Below, in pieces: positions 12,662 through 24,245 of a stretch of DNA of 64,000 nt. The position numbers and the translations under genes are program-made. This stretch comes from Sipunculus nudus (lineage: Eukaryota; Annelida; Sipuncula; Golfingiida; Sipunculidae), in contig CM049315.1 of assembly GCA_026874595.1 (NCBI GenBank), positions 65,161,389 through 65,225,388 of the forward strand, read 5' to 3'. A model generated the notes under the pieces. That model did no database searches. It was not told the origin of the DNA and was given only the letters and a program-made list of their open reading frames with translations. Position 1 is the first letter of the stretch. Each line of letters opens with the position of its first letter.

Positions 12662-14445
12662 CTGTAGACAAAAGGTTAAACAACACCCTCATACATATAG
12701 TCAAAAGGTTAAATAACACCCTCATACATGTAAACAAAAGGTTAAACAACACTTTCATATATGTAAACAAAATGTTTAACAACAGTCATATATGTAAACA
12801 AAAGGTTAAGCAACACTCATATATGTAAACAAAAGATTAAACAACACCCTCATACATGTAAACAAAAGGTTAAACAGCACTCTCATACATGTAAACAAAA
12901 GGTTAAAAAATACTCTCATACATGTAAACAAAAGGTTAAACAGCACTCTCATTCATGTAAACAAAAGGTTAAAAAACACTCTCATACATGTAAACAAAAG
13001 GTTAAATAACACCCTCATACATGTAAACAAAAGGTTAAACAACACTTTCATATATGTAAACAAAATGTTTAACAACAGTCATATATGTAAACAAAAGGTT
13101 AAGCAACACTCATATATGTAAACAAAAGATTAAACAACACCCTCATACATGTAAACAAAAGGTTAAACAGCACTCTCATACATGTAAACAAAAGGTTAAA
13201 AAATACTCTCATACATGTAAACAAAAGGTTAGACAGCACTCTCATTCATGTAAACAAAAGGTTAAAAAACACTCTCATACATGTAAACAAAAGGTTAAAC
13301 AGCACTCTCATACATGTAAATAAAAGGTTAAACAGCACTATCATACATGTTAACAAAAAGTTAAACAGCACTCTCATACATGTAAACAAAAGGTTAAACA
13401 GCACTCTCATACATGTAAATAAAAGGTTAAACAGCACTCTCATACATGTAAACAAAAGGTTAAACAGCACTCTCATACATGTAAACAAAAGTTAAACAGC
13501 ACTCTCATACATGTAAATAAAAGGTTAAAAAACACTCTCATACATGTAAACAAAAGGTTAAACAGCACTCTCATACATGTAAATAAAAGGTTAAACAGCA
13601 CTCTCATACATGTAAACAAAAGGTTAAACAGCACTCTCATACATGTAAACAAAAGGTTAAACAGCACTCTCATACATGTAAATAAAAGGTTAACCAACAC
13701 TCTCATACATGTAAACAAAAGGTTAAAAAACACTCTCATACATGTAAAGAAAAGGTAAAACAGCACTCTCATACATGTAAACAAAAGGTTAAACAGCACT
13801 CTCATACATGTAAACAAAAGGTTAAAAAACACTCTCATACATGAAAACAAAAGGTTAAACAGCACTCTCATACATGTAAATAAAAGGTTAAACAACACTC
13901 TCATATATGTAAACAAAAGGTTAAAAAACATTCCCATACATGTAAATAAAAGGTTAAACAGCACTCTCATACATGTTAACAAAAAGTTAAACAACACTCT
14001 CATACATGTAGACAAAAGGTTAAAAAACACCCTCATACATGTAAATAAAAGGTTAAACAGCACTCTCATACATGTAAACAAAAGGTTAAACAGCACTCTC
14101 ATACATGTAAACAAAAGATTAAACAGCACTCTCATACATGTAAACAAAAGGTTAAAAAACACTCTCATACATGTAAACAAAAGGTTAAACAGCACTCTCA
14201 TTCATGTAAACAAAAGGTTAAAAAACACTCTCATACATGTAAACAAAAGGTTAAAAAATACTCTCATACATGTAAACAAAAGGTTAAACAGCACTCTCAT
14301 ACATAAAAACAAAAGGTTAAACAGCACTCTCATACATGTAAACAAAAGGTTACACAACACTCTCATACATGTAGACAAATGGTTTAACAGCACTCTCATA
14401 CATGTAGACAAAAGGTTAAACAACACTCTCATATATGTAAACAAG
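12661..14445. repeat. 33-bp minisatellite abutting a LIAS 3' splice site
   Basis: About 54 copies of a 33-bp unit (plus strand approximately AAACAAAAGGTTAAACAG plus CACTCTCATACATGT). Variants include AAATAAAAGG and AAAAAACACT. On the minus strand each unit reads AACCTTTTGTTTACATG. The first unit reads AACCTTTTGTCTACAG and is the functional LIAS acceptor. Most internal units have lost the AG. A higher-order block recurs at an offset of 293 bp (12712 onward versus 13005 onward). Because 33 is divisible by 3, the array yields long artefactual reading frames on the minus strand. Confidence 0.95.
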
Positions 14446-17400
14446 GTCCATAGGCCTAATGCAAACATATGCAGTGGCTCATACACCAGGAAAAAAGCTT
14501 TGATGCTAGGCCATTACTTTTCAAAGACGTGTAATATGTACATGAACGAGACCTAATGCGAACCTGTGTATTGGGAAATACACCAGGTATAATGCTTCAA
14601 TGCTGGACCATTACTTCTCATGTATATGAACAATACAAGTACTAAACATTTTGAATAAGAAACAATTACACAAACATCACTGCTGAAATTCTGGCATGGG
14701 TGCACACAACACAAAAATGATTGTAGCTGGAACCATCAGTCTTGTATACAACAAAGCTATCAGAGATATATACATATGCCCAATTTCAGACTGATATATC
14801 AAACCCCTCCTGAAAATAAGCAGGGACACACACACAGTGCAAAAATTATTGTAAGTGGCACCACCAGTCTTGTATACGACAAAGCTATTCGATATGTATA
14901 TATATGCCCAATTTCAGGCTGATATATCAAATTCCTCTGTAGAAATAAGCAGGCACATACACTGTGCAAAAGTCATTGTAGGTGACGACACCAGTCTTGT
15001 GAACGAGAAAGCCATCAAAGACACATAGACAGGTCAAAATATCAGGCCAATACATCAAAATTACCTTGAGTCTGATGCATGGGGCTGACCAGGCTTAGGT
15101 GAGAAAGGCAGTTGCTCCGAGTAAACTGTGACAAATTTGATGGCTCAGGCTACTGCACTTAGTGAACTCATGACCTGCACCTGGCTAGACTGAGTGAATT
15201 ATTGACCTGTTGCATAATCTGACACAGTTGGCAGTCTGCCAAAGCTATAAATAGATCCAAGCTGAACTTTGGTGCAAAATCTGATGCGGTGGGCAGCCTG
15301 CTAACACTATAATAGAATGCAGCTACTACACTGAGTGAACTCCTGACCCATACCTGGCTGCACTGAGTGAACTCTTGACCTGTTGCCTAATCTGATACAG
15401 TTGGCAGTCTGCCAAAGCTATAAATAGATCGAGACTGACCTCTAGCCTGTTGCCAAGTCTGAAATAGTAGCCACACCATTGCATAAGCTCATGCAGGGGC
15501 CCTGCCCTGAGGGGCATGACACCCATGAGGTGATCACATGGTGCCCACATGTCGCCCATGAGGTGATCACATGTCACCCATGAAGTGATCACATGCCTTG
15601 TGCTTAGCTGCACTGATTGAACTCTTGACCTATATCTGGCTGCATTGAATGAACTCTGTTGCCAAATCTGAAACAGTTGGCAGATTCTAAACCCATTTAA
15701 AGATAAAGACACAATCTTGGAGTGTTGGTGAATCTGTTTACACATACTGAAAGACTTTGGCTAAAATGCTTTTTTTTTTCAAGCTGACATATTCATAAAC
15801 TTTTTATCAAAATATCTAGAATAATAAAAGATGCAGTCCTTTCACTGTTAAAGGTCCAATAATTCTGCCAAAAATCATTCTAGTAAACTTGAACAAAGGC
15901 CACCTAAGAATAATTTTTGTGCAATGTTACAGAAGTTATAATTGAAATAATAATTTTGTAGAAGAACAGTTTTGCAATCCTCAGTTTGAAATAGACATAA
16001 TAATGGTCTAAGACCAACAAAAGCTTTTGGGTTATGATTGAAAGAACCATGTCCTAGGATAATTCTTTTGAAAAATTGAACGATTCAACTTGACAGTTTC
16101 ATCATAAACATTTTAAGCTGTAAGAAGCTAAAATTATGAGGTTTTTGCCCATAAAAAAACGTCAATGTAATTGGCACCACAAAATCTGCAACTTAGCTCA
16201 CAGATTCGCTAAAAATTACTACAGATGCATACTGAATGCTAAATTAAAATACAGATATATCTCATTGATGGCAAATTCTTGAATTAAGTTGAGTAGGGAT
16301 ACCAATAATTTATAATCCATGTACAGTTGTCTTTAAAAGACACAGAGAGCTGAATATCCATGATTGTAACATTGCCTGGTATGATGAATAACTTAAATCA
16401 TAAATCTATTTTTTTTAAAGCTTTAAAAAAACTTTCTCGTCAATATAAACCAAAGATAACCTGAAATCTAAATGTCTAGTGGCATGATGGAATAGATGCT
16501 GATAAACTGGTGCCAGGCTAGATGTTTCTGCTTCACACAGCTTACATATATGGTAAAATGACCACATTCAATCTTTATAATTCAGCCGAAATTCATTCTT
16601 TGGTACCATAAATGACAATTATTGTAAGAATTATTCAGGGGATTATTCTTGTAAAATATTAAACAAATTTGCGTCAGTCAAAATACGTTTTACAGGTTTA
16701 CAACTCATTTGGGAAAATACAGCAAAATGGCTAAATTAAGCTTCCCATAACTCAGCCAAAAATCACTGAACCAAAACCATTTGAACAAACTTGAATTATC
16801 GACATCTAAGGATAATTAATGTGTAAGATTTAAGAACTTGGCCCAGTGGTTTTTGAGAAGAAGATCTTTGTAGCCACTGAGTGAAAATGGGCTGTTATGG
16901 CATATGACTAAATTCAGCTTCCCATAACTTAGCCAAAAATCACTGAACAGAGACCATTTGAACAAACTTCAGAAAGCACGACCCTAGGATAATTTCTGTG
17001 CGATATTAAACATTTTGGCCATATGGTTTCAGAGAAGAAGATTTTTGTAGCCCTCAGTGTGATACAGGCACTGATGACCCCGTACAAAAAAAGGCAGATG
17101 CAGGTGGCGCCACCAATACCTCAATTTCAGATATGACCTATGTGACCAACATTGGCATAAAATTTGGTGATGATAGCTCCAGCCGTTTCTGAGATTTAAA
17201 TTTTAATATGTTTTTTTGGACAGATGACTAAGTTCAACCTCCTGTAACTCGGCCAAAAATCTCCAAACTTAAACCATTAGAACAAACTTGAGAGAGATTG
17301 TTCTAGGGATCATTTCTGTAAAATATTGGACAATTTGGCTGGACAGTTTCAGAGAAGAAGATTTTTAAAGCTTTTTTAGCTTTTTCCCTATAAAATCTAA

Positions 17401-17593
17401 GAAAATGTAGTTAGAAGAAAAATAAACAAAATCCGATATAGTTTTTTGCATGACTGATTATTTGCAAGAAATTTGGTGATGCTAGCTCCTGCCGTTTTTG
17501 AGATAGCTATGGTTAACGTACAGACGACGCACAACGCATGACACACGATGTACGACGCCGCACCATCACATAAGCTCACAGGTTCGCTAAAAA
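14439..17593 (+). mobile_element. Family B dispersed element, copy 3
   Basis: Starts AACAAGGTCCATAGGCCTAA, immediately joined to the last unit of the 33-bp minisatellite, and ends GCTCACAGGTTCGCTAAAAA. A second start-like block lies at 14550. It is colinear with copy 2 and contains a perfect GGTGGCGCCACC at 17103-17114. Confidence 0.75.
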
Positions 17594-18059
17594 TGCAAAT
17601 ACTAAACATTTTGAACAAGAAGTGAGTGACCTGCTCCTGGATCCACTGAGTGAACTCTTGACCTGTACCTACACTGAGTGGACTCTTAACCAGATGTATT
17701 GATATTTTATAATTCGGTGGCCATTTTGGCTGCCATCTTTGATTTTGACCAAGAGAGGGTGAATTCTGCTTGGTATATTGAGTATGGTCTGGACAACTAT
17801 TATGCCAAATTTCGTGCTGCTTTCATTTTTGCACAATTCTTCTCTTAACAGCTGGACTTTTGTCCAACTGGTGTACCTGTCTTTGTTTCAATTTATTTGC
17901 AGGCTCACCATATTCAGCATATCCATCCATAGAGCACAGTGCCTCTAATATAGTGTCAGTACACACTTTTGGAGATTTTTCACATTATTACACACTACAT
18001 GAGTGATAACCAAACATCATAGGTGTGAACCAATGGAGTGACAGCTCAAAAGTCCTGTT
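17594..18059. other. Intronic spacer
   Basis: Mixed short fragments (CACTGAGTGAACTCTTGACC blocks of family B near 17640). The remainder shows no recognised family or coding signal. Confidence 0.4.
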
Positions 18060-18468
18060 ATTCTGCCCTTTCAGCTGACACTGACTTACCAGGAATTGTT
18101 GTTTGGTTGTCCTGCCCTTTCATCTGACTTTCACTTACCAGGCATTGTTGTATGGTTGTTCTGCCCTTTCATCTGACACTCACTTACCAGGAATTGTTGG
18201 TTGGTTGTTCTGCCCTTTCATCTGACACTCACTTACCAGGAATTGTTGGTTGGTTGTTCTGCCCTTCAGCTGACACTGACTTACCAGGAGATGTTGTTTG
18301 GTTGTCCTGCCCTTTCAGCTGACACTGACTTACCTGGAGATGTTGTTTGGTTGTCCTGCCCTTTCATCTGACACTCACTTACCATGAGATGTTGTTTGGT
18401 TGTCCAGCCCTTTCAAATGACACTCACTTACCTGGAGATGTTGTTTGGTTGTCCTGCCCATTCAGCTG
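18060..18468. repeat. 49-bp minisatellite, left part (LIAS exon end + donor copies)
   Basis: Eight units with TTACC at 18086, 18135, 18184, 18233, 18281, 18330, 18379 and 18428 (spacing 49, once 48). Each is a copy of the 3' end of the LIAS exon at 23251-23321 and its 5' splice site. Units differ by a few substitutions such as CAGGAATTG versus CTGGAGATG. The array stops at TTCAGCTG, where the long-TIR element begins. Confidence 0.93.
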
Positions 18469-19181
18469 GTGTCAGTGGTAATGAGTGAGGTCGGGATTGG
18501 CGCGGGGTTCCTGAACGTGGTCGGGATTGGCGTGGTCGGGCTGGGGTGCCGGTTTATACAAAGCGAGATTGGTGCTGCTGGGCATGGTCATGACGGCTCT
18601 TATGAAACTTGAATATTACTTATTCCCTCAATTATGTTATATTTTACCAGTTGGTTGATGATAAGAGGGTTTTTCATGAGCTGCACATGAACACATTTCA
18701 AAGTACGGTATATATATATAAATTTACAACATTCCCAGGTTTGGGTGACAAGAAAAATCGACCTTGAACGCTTTTTTTACACATCTAATTCTTGTTGCTG
18801 GATATTTATCCATGAAATAACAATATTTTTGTTCCATAATAAGCGATTCCATTACCAAACAACATTCGTTGATGTAAGCAACCCATTTACCTGTAGAAGA
18901 ACGTCAAAGGAAGGAAACCTAGCTGCTCACTCGGAACCAAACACCGATTAATTAGTTAATTAGCAGCACGGAGGTTTCCTACAACGCTGTTTAAACAGCT
19001 GCAAAAATCGTCTTCACAAACATTCGTGTTATTTTATATAAATAATGCACTTCCCTGGCAAAATACATAATATTTATCACAAGATGCATTCATGATGGCA
19101 TTGACGACGGCTAGTATGGTGACGGGTGATAATGCCAGAAATTCTTTTTTTTTCAGAAGAACTCAATATGAAATATTTATC

Positions 19182-19822
19182 TCTCTCTCTCTCTCTCTCT
19201 GGCTTTATTTTAATTGAGCGCTCAATCAGATATTTATTTCAATTATTATTATTAAATGATAATTTTTAATGAAATGCCTCTCATTTTATATAATTACTAA
19301 CTTTCCCTCATTTAAATGATCAATCAATCTGAAGCTATATAAATCGTCCTGTATTTCTGTCCCTCTTTTCTCTCTCTCTCTCTCTCTCTCTGTTTTCATT
19401 TTGAATGATCGCTCTATTCCTCTCATGTTTTATAATAACTCGCTCTCTCTTATTGATGTATTTGAATGATACATTAATCGGAAACTCAATAAATCGCCTC
19501 TATTTCTAGCTGTCTCTCTCTCTCCTTTTCTCTCCTTCTCTCCTCTTTTCCTGTCTCTGTCTCTCTCTCTCTGTTTTCATCTTAAATGATCATGACGAGC
19601 GATAATACCAATTTTTTTAAGTACTCAACATGAAATATTTCTCTCTCTCTCTCAATCTCATTTCATATAAATGTTCCCCCATCAGATATTTGTTTCAATC
19701 ATTATAATTAAATGATAATTTTTAATGAGCCACTTATTTTATATAAATACTCACTCTTTTATTTGTGTATTTAAATGATAACTCAATCAGAAACTTAATA
19801 AATTGCCCCCTGTTTCTGTCTG

Positions 19823-19883
<61 letters not shown>

Positions 19884-19885
19884 TT
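19182..19885. repeat. CT-rich microsatellite cluster inside the long-TIR element
   Basis: Several (CT)n runs occur near 19182-19200, 19371-19391, 19510-19575 and 19822-19860. The last is followed by a (TA)n tract. Complementary (GA)n runs occur in the right arm near 22195-22222 and 22389-22406. Confidence 0.85.
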
Positions 19886-19962
19886 CTTTCTCTCTATTTT
19901 AATTTTAAACCTCAATCTGATATTTATTTCAATTACTATGATTTATCAATTATTTTAATAAG

Positions 19963-20067
19963 CCCCCACTGACCAACATTAGTTTTGGGGAAGGAACTCC
20001 ACTTCACAGAAGGAAATACCATGAAATCGAGGACAGGGTCCAGAAACTGACAGAGTGTTACCGGAAA
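19963..20067 (+). pseudogene. Possible captured coding fragment, 35 codons
   Basis: After an AG at 19961-19962 there is an open stretch encoding PPLTNISFGEGTPLHRRKYH, then EIEDRVQKLTECYRK, ending in TGA. The composition (Gly, Glu, Arg, mixed codons, higher GC) stands out from the AT-rich flanks. It is cut off where a family A element begins at 20070. It may be a remnant of the element's own protein or a captured host exon. I do not recognise the family. Confidence 0.35.
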
Positions 20068-20069
20068 TG

Positions 20070-21730
20070 AACAAGGGACCCATGGGTCACATCGCTCAGC
20101 TGAATTTTGGAAAAAATTAGATACTGCAAAATATTTTTATTTCTTTTGGTTTTTCAAGTATATTAATTACCATTTGAAAAGGAAAGAGAAAATGGCCCTG
20201 CTAAAATGAAACTCTGTAAATTATAGAATAATGGACCTGAGCTAAAGTTTATGCACTGTGTAATAAATGAAACCTTTGGCCTGAAACCATTTAATGATGC
20301 ACCAAGGGAAAAAATGGGCATATGGTAAGGGTTATATAAAAGTTACATTCTATTAACAAATAGTGTGTGAAGGTAATTAAGTTTTCAAAAATTAAATATA
20401 TGGCCATATGATTAATAAATTAATCCCAGAAAAGTTTGACCAACATTCCTGATATTAAAACTAAGTTTAACAGTGTTATTCACACCTAGGCCCAGCCAGC
20501 GTAAAGAGATAAGAATGAAATGCTACAAAGTATTTATATCTTCTTAAATTTTGTCAGTTAACACTTACATTGGATCCAATATTTTATCAAATTTGAATAT
20601 TAGAATTAAATTCCTGAACTATTTTTTCTTTAAAAAAAAAATCAAAATTGTCCAAGTCTCAACAAAAAGAATTTATTTAACATAAAATTATAAGATTCAT
20701 CTTGTTTATTAGTCCTGTGTATAGAAGGGGTAGGTGGGGGGAGCTGTCTCTGTTGTAACTGCTCCTTGCTGAAAAAAATGTAAAATTATAAGATTCATCT
20801 TGTTTATAGTACTGGTCTGTCAACAGAATGGGGGGGGGGGGGGGAGAAAGGCTCCCTGTGGTATTAACTGCAGACAGCCTGATCAAGCTCAACAGGAGAG
20901 AGGGCTTGCCGGAGTGATGGGATTACATAACAGCCTGGGGAGCACAGAGAGCTACACTGAATGACCTACAGTGACCAAAGTTGACTGCTTGACAATGTAA
21001 GGGAATACAACAAGAGCCTCCAAAATAAATATTCAATAACTAGCCTTATTTTGCAGCTTTAATTTTCAAATTTCAGATTTTAACAGATTAAATCCTTATG
21101 TGTACATGCTGTGAAAATTAAATACACAGTACTTACAGAAAAAAAGTGCCGTGGCCAAAGTTGGGCAAAATTTAAGGTACTGATTTTAAATTTATGCTAA
21201 TAACTTAAAAAAAAAAATGCAAAATTCAGATCTATCTTTCGGTATACAATTGAATCTTGATTAAATTAAGTTATATCCCTGGAAAAAAAGTCTCTAGCAT
21301 CAGCAATTCATATGTTAAGTAAATAAATATATTTCCTGATTTTTTACAAGCTGCATTATGTTTGGGCCCATAACTTCAAAAATTTACACAACACTGACCT
21401 AATTTTTTGGTATGTACATAGGAAATGTATGGATAAATATGAATATTAAATATGATCGAATTCAGATCAGTCGTTTTGAGATTAGACAGTCTTGAACTGT
21501 AACAATGGACTTTTAATGGAAAATGGAGGTTTTCCTTAATATCTCGAAGGAACAAAGTCTTAGTGACCCAATTTTTCAGTATGGTAGGAGATTTTGGGGA
21601 CATCTAACTGTATGCTAAATTTTGGATTCATAGGTCCAACGGTTTCAAAACGTGCCCTGTTAACGGCCGGACGACGGACAAAGGACCACGACTATTGCTC
21701 AGATGACTTATAGTCAGCTGAGCTAAAAAT
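20070..21730 (+). mobile_element. Family A dispersed element, full copy
   Basis: Begins AACAAGGGACCCATGGGTCA followed by CGCTCAGCTGA and ends CAGCTGAGCTAAAAA. The ends carry subterminal inverted repeats (GCTCAGCTGA / TCAGCTGAGC). The 3' end can fold as a hairpin (AGCTCAGATGACT / AGTCAGCTGAGCT). Much of it recurs at 54990-56810. A 15-nt G run lies at 20830-20844. The structure fits a non-autonomous Helentron-like element; no replication protein is encoded. Confidence 0.75.
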
Positions 21731-23132
21731 TAGACGGAAACTTTTTTAAAGTAAAGTAAGGCACATGGTGCATAATTTCTAGATGGAGGATATATGTTGG
21801 ACATTCATACCCTTTTACCTAGAATTTTTTTACTGTTTTTGATTTACTTCTCTGATTATTGTCTGCAAGAATTAATATTGATCCATATAAAATTGATACG
21901 CTCCAGATTTAGTTCTAAAATATATTTTGCAGATAGTTCAAGTGCTTTTAATTCTACTCTTTGTATAATAACTGTTCATGTAGATTTATTGTATATAAAG
22001 CCCAAGTTGATTTTTATAAATTGTTGGTGCATGGTGGAGTTCCTTCTATGATTTTGCTGACTTAATATAGATCTCTACAATTTGATACGTTCCAGATTTG
22101 ATTTAAAATATGTTTTCGGGTAATTCAGGAGTGATAAAGTTCTACTCTTTGTAACAGTTGTTTATGTACATTTTGTATATAAAGAGAGAAATATAGAGAG
22201 AGAATGAGAGAGAGAGAGAGGGAGAAGCAGACAGAAATAGGGGAAGATTTTTTAAGCTTCAGATTGATTGATTATTTAAATGCGGTAAAATGAGTTATTT
22301 TATAAAATGAAAGGAAATTCATTTAAAATTATCATTTAATTATAAAAGTTGAAATAAATATCTGACTGAGAGATCATTTAAAATAAAGCGAGAGAGAGAG
22401 AGAGAGAAATATTTCATTTTGAGAACTTCTGAAAAAAAAGAATTTCTGGCATTATTGCCTAATACGATGCTGGCCGTCGTCAGTGCTATCATAAACGTGT
22501 CTTGGGATAAATATTATATATTTTGCTGGGGAATTGCATTTTTTATGTATAATATTGCGAATGTTTGTGAAGACGAGTTTTTGCAGCTGTTTAATCAGTG
22601 TTGTTGGAAACCTTTGTGCCGCTAATTAACTAATTAACTAATTAATCGGTGTAGGCTTTTCGAGTGAGCAGGTTTCCATCCTTTGACTTACTTCTACAGG
22701 TAACTGGGTTGCTTACATCAACAAATGTTGTTTGGTATTGAAATCATTTATTATGGAACAAAAATATTGTTATTTTCTAGGATTAATGTCCAGCAACAAG
22801 AATTAGATGTGTAAAAATAGCGTTCAAGGTAGATTTTTCTTGTCGTCCAAACCTGGGAATGTTGTTAATTTATATATATATACCGTACTTTGAAATGCAA
22901 ACACGTGCAGCTCATGAAAAACCCCCTTATCATCAACCAACTGTTAAAAAATAACAAAATTGAGGGAATAAGTATCATTGAGGGAATAAGTTTCATAAGA
23001 GCCGTCACGACCATGCCCAGCAGCACCAATCTCGCTTTGTATAAACCAGCACGCCCAGCCCGACCACGCCAATCCCGACCAAGTCCAGGAACCATGCGCC
23101 CATCCCGACGGCGCTCATTACGACCGTAATCT

Positions 23133-23260
23133 TTCAGCTGACACTGACTTACCAGGAGATGTTGTTTGGTTGTCCTGCCCTTTCAGCTGACACTGACTTA
23201 CCAGGAATTGTTGTTTGGTTGTCCAGCCCTTTCAGCTGACACTGACTTACCATGAGATGT
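23133..23260. repeat. 49-bp minisatellite, right part (LIAS exon end + donor)
   Basis: Three units at exact 49-bp spacing (TTACC at 23149, 23198, 23247). The rightmost is the real end of the LIAS exon. Each minus-strand unit carries CAACCAAACAACATCTC, two or three bases, GTAAGTCAGTG and then TCAGCTGAAAGGGC. It is continuous in type with the array at 18060-18468. The two are separated by a 4.66-kb insertion. Confidence 0.93.
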
Positions 23261-23321
23261 CGTTTGGTTGGTTGCATGTACTGGCCAAGTGTCAGACAGT
23301 TTACTCCTACAGCCCTGAGAT
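23251..23321 (-). CDS. LIAS: LIAS exon with [11 protein letters not shown] motif
   Basis: 71 nt. The exon completes an Asp codon, then encodes [20 protein letters not shown] and HLM. The acceptor is TTACAG (23327-23322) and the donor GTAAGT starts at 23250. GQYMQPTxxHL is one of the best conserved stretches of lipoyl synthases and lies in the radical-SAM barrel. The last 22 or so exonic bases and the donor are the final unit of a 49-bp tandem array continuing to the left. The same exon end followed by GTAAGT recurs in at least ten decoy copies. This donor is chosen because it is the copy nearest the acceptor and joins in phase to VKEYVTPEK. Confidence 0.95.
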
Positions 23322-24245
23322 CTGTAACATCAAATCAAGATCCTGCAGGGTTTAAACCATAAATATGTTATATATATTATCAAAGCCTTCTGTTTAATTC
23401 CTAACATAAGTTGCTACTTGTACAAGGAAAAAGAATTCTAGAAACTAGAATTTTCTTGAAAAGTAGGGGTGCAATTTGTAATACATATTTATCCCATCAG
23501 CTTTCATGGAACAATGTAAGTTAGACCATAATCTGGAATTTTCTTTCATCAGGGCTTTGTGACATGTCTTGATTTTCCAATAATTTACACCTTGAACTAT
23601 CTCTTAATGAAACATACCATTATTTTTTGTGAACTGATTGGATTTTCATTTATCTATATAAAATACAAATGATACAAGTGACCCATGGGTCATAAAACTC
23701 ACCTGAATAAAAAGACATTCACAAAAAGAATTTTATCATCTGAAAGCCAAGATTTGTAGGTGGTATTCCCATTCAACTGTAGTAATAAAAATTTCTTCAA
23801 AATCAACAAGAAGAAAAAGTTTCAGGCTAATATGTCCAGCCATTCCCATGAAATCTAGCCTTTTTGTATGCAGTCAGCCGAGTTAAAAACCAGGCCTAAA
23901 GGCTTAATGCGAACCTGTAAACAGGGATATACACAAGGTATAATGCTTCAATGCTGGACCATTACTTTTCAAGTACATGTGTAATATGTATATAAACAAT
24001 GCAAGTACTAAACATTTGGACAAGAACCAATTTCACAAACATCACTGCTGATATTCTTGAATGGGTGCACACAAGACAAAATGATTCATGCTGGCACCAA
24101 CAGTCTTGTATATGACAAAGGTTTCAGATATATACAAATGCTCAATTTCAGACTGATACATCAAACCCCTCCTGAGAAAAAAGGAAATTTTTCTATTTTT
24201 TTTTACTATAAAATGACAACAATCATTTCAGTTTCTCAGCTGTGA
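23322..24245. repeat. Intron with short family A and family B pieces
   Basis: 23322-23670 shows nothing recognisable. 23675-23889 is a short element with GTGACCCATGGGTCAT at one end and CAGTCAGCCGAGTTAAAAA at the other. 23890-24245 matches the first ~300 bp of family B (CAGGCCTAAAGGCTTAATGC). Confidence 0.6.

Larger units (their letters stand above)
18469..23132. mobile_element. 4.66-kb element with ~900-bp terminal inverted repeats
   Basis: The left arm (18469 to about 19400) is the inverted copy of the right arm (about 22190 to 23132). Shared blocks include GGTCGGGATTGGCG, TACAAAGCGAGATTGGTGCT, AGTACGGTATATATATATAA and ACCGATTAATTAGTTAATTA, ending in (CT)n. TTCAGCTG is found at both edges (18461-18468 and 23133-23140). 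It fits an 8-bp target duplication, although the host minisatellite carries that word naturally. The extreme termini match only from GTAATGAG inward. No transposase was recognised. The middle carries a nested family A element (20070-21730), so this is probably a non-autonomous fold-back-like element. Confidence 0.85.

Noticed and set aside
13246-14486. Long minus-strand reading frames of a hydrophobic 11-residue repeat ([11 protein letters not shown])
   Set aside because: They result from the 33-bp unit being divisible by three. They lie within an intronic array, contain no domain, and break wherever a unit has an indel.
15326-15745. 139-codon minus-strand frame
   Set aside because: It lies within family B copy 3. 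A related, broken frame occurs at the same place in copy 2 (8027-8417). Repetitive composition and no known domain.
18060-18468. Possible CRISPR array
   Set aside because: Units are contiguous with no unique spacers, and the unit contains a LIAS exon end. The same argument excludes the arrays at 12661, 36510, 50258 and 62945.
20677-20892. Proline-rich minus-strand frame, also seen at 56301-56498
   Set aside because: The proline run is the reverse of a G homopolymer in a repeat element. The two copies differ in length and are not conserved as protein.
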